Shown here one piece after another: positions 7,615 to 10,204 of a stretch of 10,204 nt of DNA. The notes beneath the pieces are model-generated. The model was given only the letters and a program-made list of their open reading frames with translations. It was not told where the DNA came from and searched no databases. Within the stretch, counting starts at the first letter, position 1, and the number at the start of each line of letters is the position of its first letter. The DNA is taken from NCBI GenBank assembly GCA_021845835.1, contig JAJZVE010000116.1, positions 1 to 10,204 of the forward strand, written 5' to 3'. This DNA comes from Pseudomonadota bacterium (GTDB lineage Bacteria; Pseudomonadota; Alphaproteobacteria; Acetobacterales; Acetobacteraceae). The translations under genes and the position numbers were made by a program.

Positions 7615-7868
7615 TGGGGATTTTTACCGAAGCCGCGATGGCGGCAGATGCGGAGAACGGTCGACCCGGGATCCCAGGGCACTGAGCGGCGTCTCCTCGG
7701 TCAGCACGCAAAGCGGCGGTTTCCTCGTCCCGACGCGCATCGCCAGCGCCGGCACGGTACGAACTGCCAGGGTATAAGACGCAGACACCACTGCGATGGT
7801 TCACGTTCGGACGAGTGTCGTGTGTCACTCCCGGGTGACAACGCATCTGCCTGCCGCGGATCCGCGCT
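7615..7868. promoter_or_regulatory. Divergent intergenic region, flavoprotein / FkbM methyltransferase
   Basis: This 254-base spacer between two divergent starts is less GC-rich than the flanking flavoprotein gene. It carries an imperfect 18-base dyad (7823-7840) and an isolated TATAAG at 7773-7778 without a recognisable -35 element at the right distance. I see no protein-coding feature with family similarity. Promoters for both flanking genes are expected here by orientation, which is inference. Confidence 0.4.
7823..7840. promoter_or_regulatory. Candidate operator: TGTCAC-N6-GTGACA dyad
   Basis: TGTCAC and GTGACA are perfect 6-base inverted arms around a 6-base centre (TCCCGG). Symmetry and spacing are typical of a site for a dimeric helix-turn-helix regulator. 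It lies 29 bases before the first possible FkbM ATG (7869), a place where a bound repressor could block transcription or where an activator would be unusual. No regulator gene is in the window, so the protein that binds is unknown. Confidence 0.35.
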
Positions 7869-8663
7869 ATGACCGGAATGCCAACTTTCATGAGCGGATC
7901 GCACAAGATGTTCGACATGAAAACCTTCACGCGCCGCGTTCCCGGATTCCTGCGGCCCCGCTGGCGCCGCTGCTATTCGCAGGAAGGCGAGGACATCGTG
8001 CTCAACACGTTGTTCGGCTACGAGTACCAGGGCGTCTATGTTGACATCGGCGCGCATCACCCGTTGGCATGGTCGAACACGAAGAAGCTAGCGGAAATCG
8101 GCTGGTGGGGACTCGATATCGATCCGATGCCCGGCACGGCTGCCAAGTTCAGGAAGCATCGGCCTCGTGACATCTGCCAGGAGGTTGCGATCGACATCGG
8201 TGCCGGAGATCGCAAGCTGTATTACTGGCTGTTCAAGGACGAACCGCGATGGAACTGCCTCGCGCCGAGCGAGCCGGTGAACACGCGCGACGGCCAGACG
8301 TTCCGGCCGACCGGAAGGCTTGAGGTGCCGACATGGTCGATCGTCGAGGCGCTGGATCGTGCCGGATTGCCGCGTGTCGATCTTGTTAATCTCGATATCG
8401 AGGGTGGCGAGGAATACATCTTGCGCCATTGGCCGTGGGAGCGTTTTCCGCCGACCGCGATCTGCGTCGAGATCATCGGCATGCCGGCGGCCGAAGTGGC
8501 GCGCGCGCCGCTGACGCAGTTCCTTGCCGACCGCGGCATGGTGTTCGCGTCGCAGCTCATCTCGTCGGTGATCTATGTCGAGCGTGCGTTCCTGCAGCGC
8601 AGCCATCCGCAGCCGAACCGTGTCGAGGGTCGGCCGGCCGGTCCGCTCGGCTGGGCGGCGTGA
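7869..8663 (+). CDS. FkbM-family SAM-dependent methyltransferase
   Basis: A methyltransferase of the FkbM family, which usually O-methylates sugars or other hydroxyls in surface polysaccharides or secondary metabolites; the acceptor here is unknown. The 264-residue reading shows YSQEGEDIVL at 36-45, the opening of the polysaccharide-type FkbM domain, then SAM motif I VYVDIGAHHP (57-65 region), the acidic strand-2 end LDIDP at 82-86, and the family's LVNLDIEGGEE at 172-182. No signal or membrane segment is seen. The start is uncertain: in-frame ATGs at 7869, 7878, 7890, 7908 and 7917 all precede the domain and none has a strong Shine-Dalgarno; the longest is given. Sampled lines of the gene are about 57-62% GC against about 77% in neighbours, and codons ending in A/T are commoner, suggesting acquisition by transfer. 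Confidence 0.92.
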   Translation: MTGMPTFMSGSHKMFDMKTFTRRVPGFLRPRWRRCYSQEGEDIVLNTLFGYEYQGVYVDIGAHHPLAWSNTKKLAEIGWWGLDIDPMPGTAAKFRKHRPRDICQEVAIDIGAGDRKLYYWLFKDEPRWNCLAPSEPVNTRDGQTFRPTGRLEVPTWSIVEALDRAGLPRVDLVNLDIEGGEEYILRHWPWERFPPTAICVEIIGMPAAEVARAPLTQFLADRGMVFASQLISSVIYVERAFLQRSHPQPNRVEGRPAGPLGWAA

Positions 8664-8669
8664 TCGCGG

Positions 8670-9371
8670 TCAGCCGATGCGCAGCAGCTTCGGCCCGTGC
8701 GTGCGCAGCCAGGCGACCGCTGCGTCCGTGTGCGGCGTCAGTTCGCTGACCAGGGCCCAGAAGCGCGGGCCATGGTTCATATGGCGCAGATGCGCCACCT
8801 CGTGCGCGGTTACGTAATCCTGCACATGGCGTGGTGCCATGACCAGCCGCCAACTGAAGGCGAGGCTGCGGTTGGCGGCGCAACTGCCCCAGCGGCTGCG
8901 CGTATCCTTCACCGTGATGCGTGCCGGTCGAACCTGTGCCCGCGCGGCCTTGGCGGCCACCAGTTCGGCAAAGCCAAGCCGCGCTTCGGCGCGGAAGAAA
9001 TCGCCCACCCGGCGCGCCAGGAACGCCGCATCGCCGGATACCAGGATCTCGCGCCCGTCCAGCCGCACGCCGGCGCGCAACTGCGGGGCATGGCGGATGC
9101 GATGCTCGACGCCATGCAGCGGCACCAGCGCCCCGTCGGCGAACGGCACCGGCCCGGGCAGCGCGGCGAGCCGCCTGGCGACCCAGTCGGCATGGTTCAT
9201 CAGCAGCGCCATGCCGGCGGTGCGCCCCGCGCGCGGCGGCAGCGTCACCACCACGGCGCCGCCGCGCGGGTCGATGCGCAGGCTGACGCGGCGCGCACGG
9301 CTGCTGCGCCGCCACTCCACCCGTGCCGGCCCGCCGGGAAGGCTCAGGATCTCCGAGGCTGCCGCATCCAT
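8670..9371 (-). CDS. YgjP/SprT-like zinc metallopeptidase-domain protein (M48-type, DUF45)
   Basis: A predicted cytoplasmic zinc-dependent hydrolase of the YgjP family; its substrate is not established. In the 233-residue reading, the family's N-terminal half begins with RRSSRARRVSLRIDPRGG, the middle contains TRSRWGSC (158-164), a strong family signature, and the active site is H190-EVA-H194 (the HExxH zinc motif with E191 as catalytic glutamate) with H200 in MNHGPRFW as the third likely ligand. The length fits the family. The start is uncertain: the ATG at 9371 fits the family but lacks a Shine-Dalgarno, whereas a GTG at 9455 follows AAGGAG by three bases and would add 28 Arg/Cys-rich residues not expected in the family. 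It is convergent with the FkbM gene (6-base gap) and divergent from the phosphatase gene. Confidence 0.9.
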   Translation of the reverse strand: MDAAASEILSLPGGPARVEWRRSSRARRVSLRIDPRGGAVVVTLPPRAGRTAGMALLMNHADWVARRLAALPGPVPFADGALVPLHGVEHRIRHAPQLRAGVRLDGREILVSGDAAFLARRVGDFFRAEARLGFAELVAAKAARAQVRPARITVKDTRSRWGSCAANRSLAFSWRLVMAPRHVQDYVTAHEVAHLRHMNHGPRFWALVSELTPHTDAAVAWLRTHGPKLLRIG

Positions 9372-9505
9372 GCCGGCACAGATTGGCCGGTTCCGGCGCC
9401 GTCGGCAATCGCCGTGCTTGCATGGGCGCACCGGCCGTCGGATGCCAAGCCTCACGCACTCCTTAACAGGACTTCCCGGACGGCCTACGTCATAACCGAC
9501 CGATC
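9372..9505. promoter_or_regulatory. Divergent spacer between metallopeptidase and phosphatase genes
   Basis: The 134 bases (50 if the GTG at 9455 is the real metallopeptidase start) separate two divergent genes. TTAACA at 9463-9468 resembles a -35 element for the phosphatase gene, but the hexamer 17 bases later (TACGTC) is a poor -10. The same bases, read on the minus strand, contribute to the AAGGAG before the GTG at 9455. Promoter content is inferred. Confidence 0.25.
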
Positions 9506-10177
9506 ATGGACACGATCTTCCGCGGCAACCTGATTTCCACGCGCGGCCGGGCGCTCGCCTGGGCCGACAGCCTGTTCGTCGATCATGCGATCCTGCGTCT
9601 GCTGTGGAGCAATTTCGCCACCGTGCTGGCGGGGCGGCTGTATCGCAGCAACCACCCGACGCCGCGCCGGCTCGGCCGCCTGGTGCGCCGGCACGGCATC
9701 CGCAGCCTGATCAACCTGCGCGGCGCCTGCGGCAACGGCTCCGACGCGCTGTCGCGGGCCGAGGCGGCGCGACTCGGCCTGCTGTTCATCGACGCGCCGC
9801 TGTCCAGCGGGCGCGCACCGCAGCGCGACGAGGTGCTGACGCTCGCCGCGGCGCTGCGCCGCTCGGCCGAGCCGATCCTGGTCCACTGCAAGTCGGGTGC
9901 CGACCGGGCCGGGTTCGCGGCGGCCCTGTTCCTGCTGCTCGAAGGCCGCAGTGCTGCCGAGGCGCTGCGCCAGCTCTCGCTGCGCCACGGCCATTGGCAT
10001 CGCTCGCGCGCCGGGGTGCTGGATGCGTTCCTGCTGCGCTACGCGCGCGAGGCGGAGGGGCGCAAGCCGTTCCTCGAGTGGCTGCGGCAGGACTACGACG
10101 CCGCGACGCTGGGCGCCGAGTTCCGCTCCGGCCATTTCGCCGATTTCCTGACCCACCGGGTGCTGCGCCGCGAGTGA
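9506..10177 (+). CDS. Dual-specificity / tyrosine phosphatase family protein
   Basis: A cysteine-based phosphatase of 223 residues that would remove phosphate from phosphotyrosine, phosphoserine/threonine or perhaps a phosphorylated small molecule; the substrate is unknown. The active-site loop HCKSGADRAG carries the C-x5-R signature with nucleophile C128 and phosphate-binding R134. D96 in FIDAPLSSGRAP sits where the general-acid aspartate loop is expected. Upstream, LYRSNHPTPRRLGRLVRRHGIRSLINLRG is the usual N-terminal strand-helix lead of this family (quoted in part: RSLINLRG). No signal peptide or membrane segment is evident. ATG 9506 is the only reasonable start, because a TAA at 9464 closes the frame upstream with no other start codon between; it has no clear Shine-Dalgarno. 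The next gene begins 11 bases after its stop, suggesting an operon. Confidence 0.87.
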   Translation: MDTIFRGNLISTRGRALAWADSLFVDHAILRLLWSNFATVLAGRLYRSNHPTPRRLGRLVRRHGIRSLINLRGACGNGSDALSRAEAARLGLLFIDAPLSSGRAPQRDEVLTLAAALRRSAEPILVHCKSGADRAGFAAALFLLLEGRSAAEALRQLSLRHGHWHRSRAGVLDAFLLRYAREAEGRKPFLEWLRQDYDAATLGAEFRSGHFADFLTHRVLRRE

Positions 10178-10188
10178 CGGAGGGGGCG

Positions 10189-10204
10189 ATGGAGCGCAAG
10201 GTGA
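10189..10204 (+). CDS. Start of a further gene, truncated by the window edge
   Basis: Only five codons (MERKV) are visible. The evidence for a gene is a strong Shine-Dalgarno GGAGG (10179-10183) five bases before the ATG, and its position 11 bases after the phosphatase stop on the same strand, as in an operon. Nothing can be said about the product. Confidence 0.45.

Noticed and set aside
7773..7778. TATAAG as a -10 element for the FkbM gene
   Set aside because: No acceptable -35 hexamer lies 16-18 bases upstream, so it is recorded only as part of the intergenic region.
6763..7872. 369-codon plus-strand frame
   Set aside because: Antisense to the flavoprotein gene and running through the divergent spacer; composition is a shadow and no motif is seen.

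Overview
The window comes from a very GC-rich bacterium. Hand-counted 60-base lines in ordinary genes reach about 77-78% GC. A hopanoid-type isoprenoid gene set and the protein styles suggest an alphaproteobacterium, probably Rhodospirillales and perhaps Acetobacteraceae. That placement is inferred from gene content and not proven. There are ten recognisable protein genes, two of which carry other plausible starts, plus the first codons of an eleventh at the right edge. I see no RNA gene, insertion sequence, CRISPR array or origin.

Left third (1-3842), isoprenoid and hopanoid metabolism. A farnesyl diphosphate synthase gene (ispA-like, minus strand, C-terminus cut by the window edge) diverges from ispH and hpnH (plus strand, 22 bases apart). 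ispH makes IPP/DMAPP, ispA condenses them to FPP (the squalene precursor), and HpnH adds a 5'-deoxyadenosyl group to diploptene to make adenosylhopane. hpnG, the phosphorylase that acts on adenosylhopane next, lies tail-to-tail with hpnH and overlaps its 3' end by 54 bases. Together they cover the entry to C35 side-chain formation; squalene synthase and squalene-hopene cyclase are not in this window.

Middle (3916-6222). A two-gene plus-strand unit encodes a short-chain dehydrogenase/reductase homologue that lacks the usual Tyr-x-x-x-Lys catalytic pair, and a family-5 ABC solute-binding protein with a Tat-like signal. No ABC permease or ATPase accompanies it.

Right third (6238-10204). A flavoprotein resembling NADPH-dependent N-monooxygenases (minus) diverges from an FkbM-family methyltransferase (plus) across a 254-base spacer that holds an 18-base dyad. 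The methyltransferase gene is clearly lower in GC (about 57-62% in sampled lines) and may have been acquired. A YgjP-type zinc metallopeptidase (minus) then diverges from a dual-specificity/tyrosine phosphatase (plus), and a new gene starts just before the edge behind a strong Shine-Dalgarno.

The strand alternates through most of the window, and all three tail-to-tail junctions are overlapping or nearly abutting (54-base overlap, 15-base gap, 6-base gap), leaving no room for ordinary intrinsic terminators. No intergenic stretch exceeds 300 bases. I found no convincing new multi-gene system; the most unusual items are the inverted, overlapping hpnG, the catalytically altered SDR beside an orphan binding protein, and the flavoprotein/FkbM pair.
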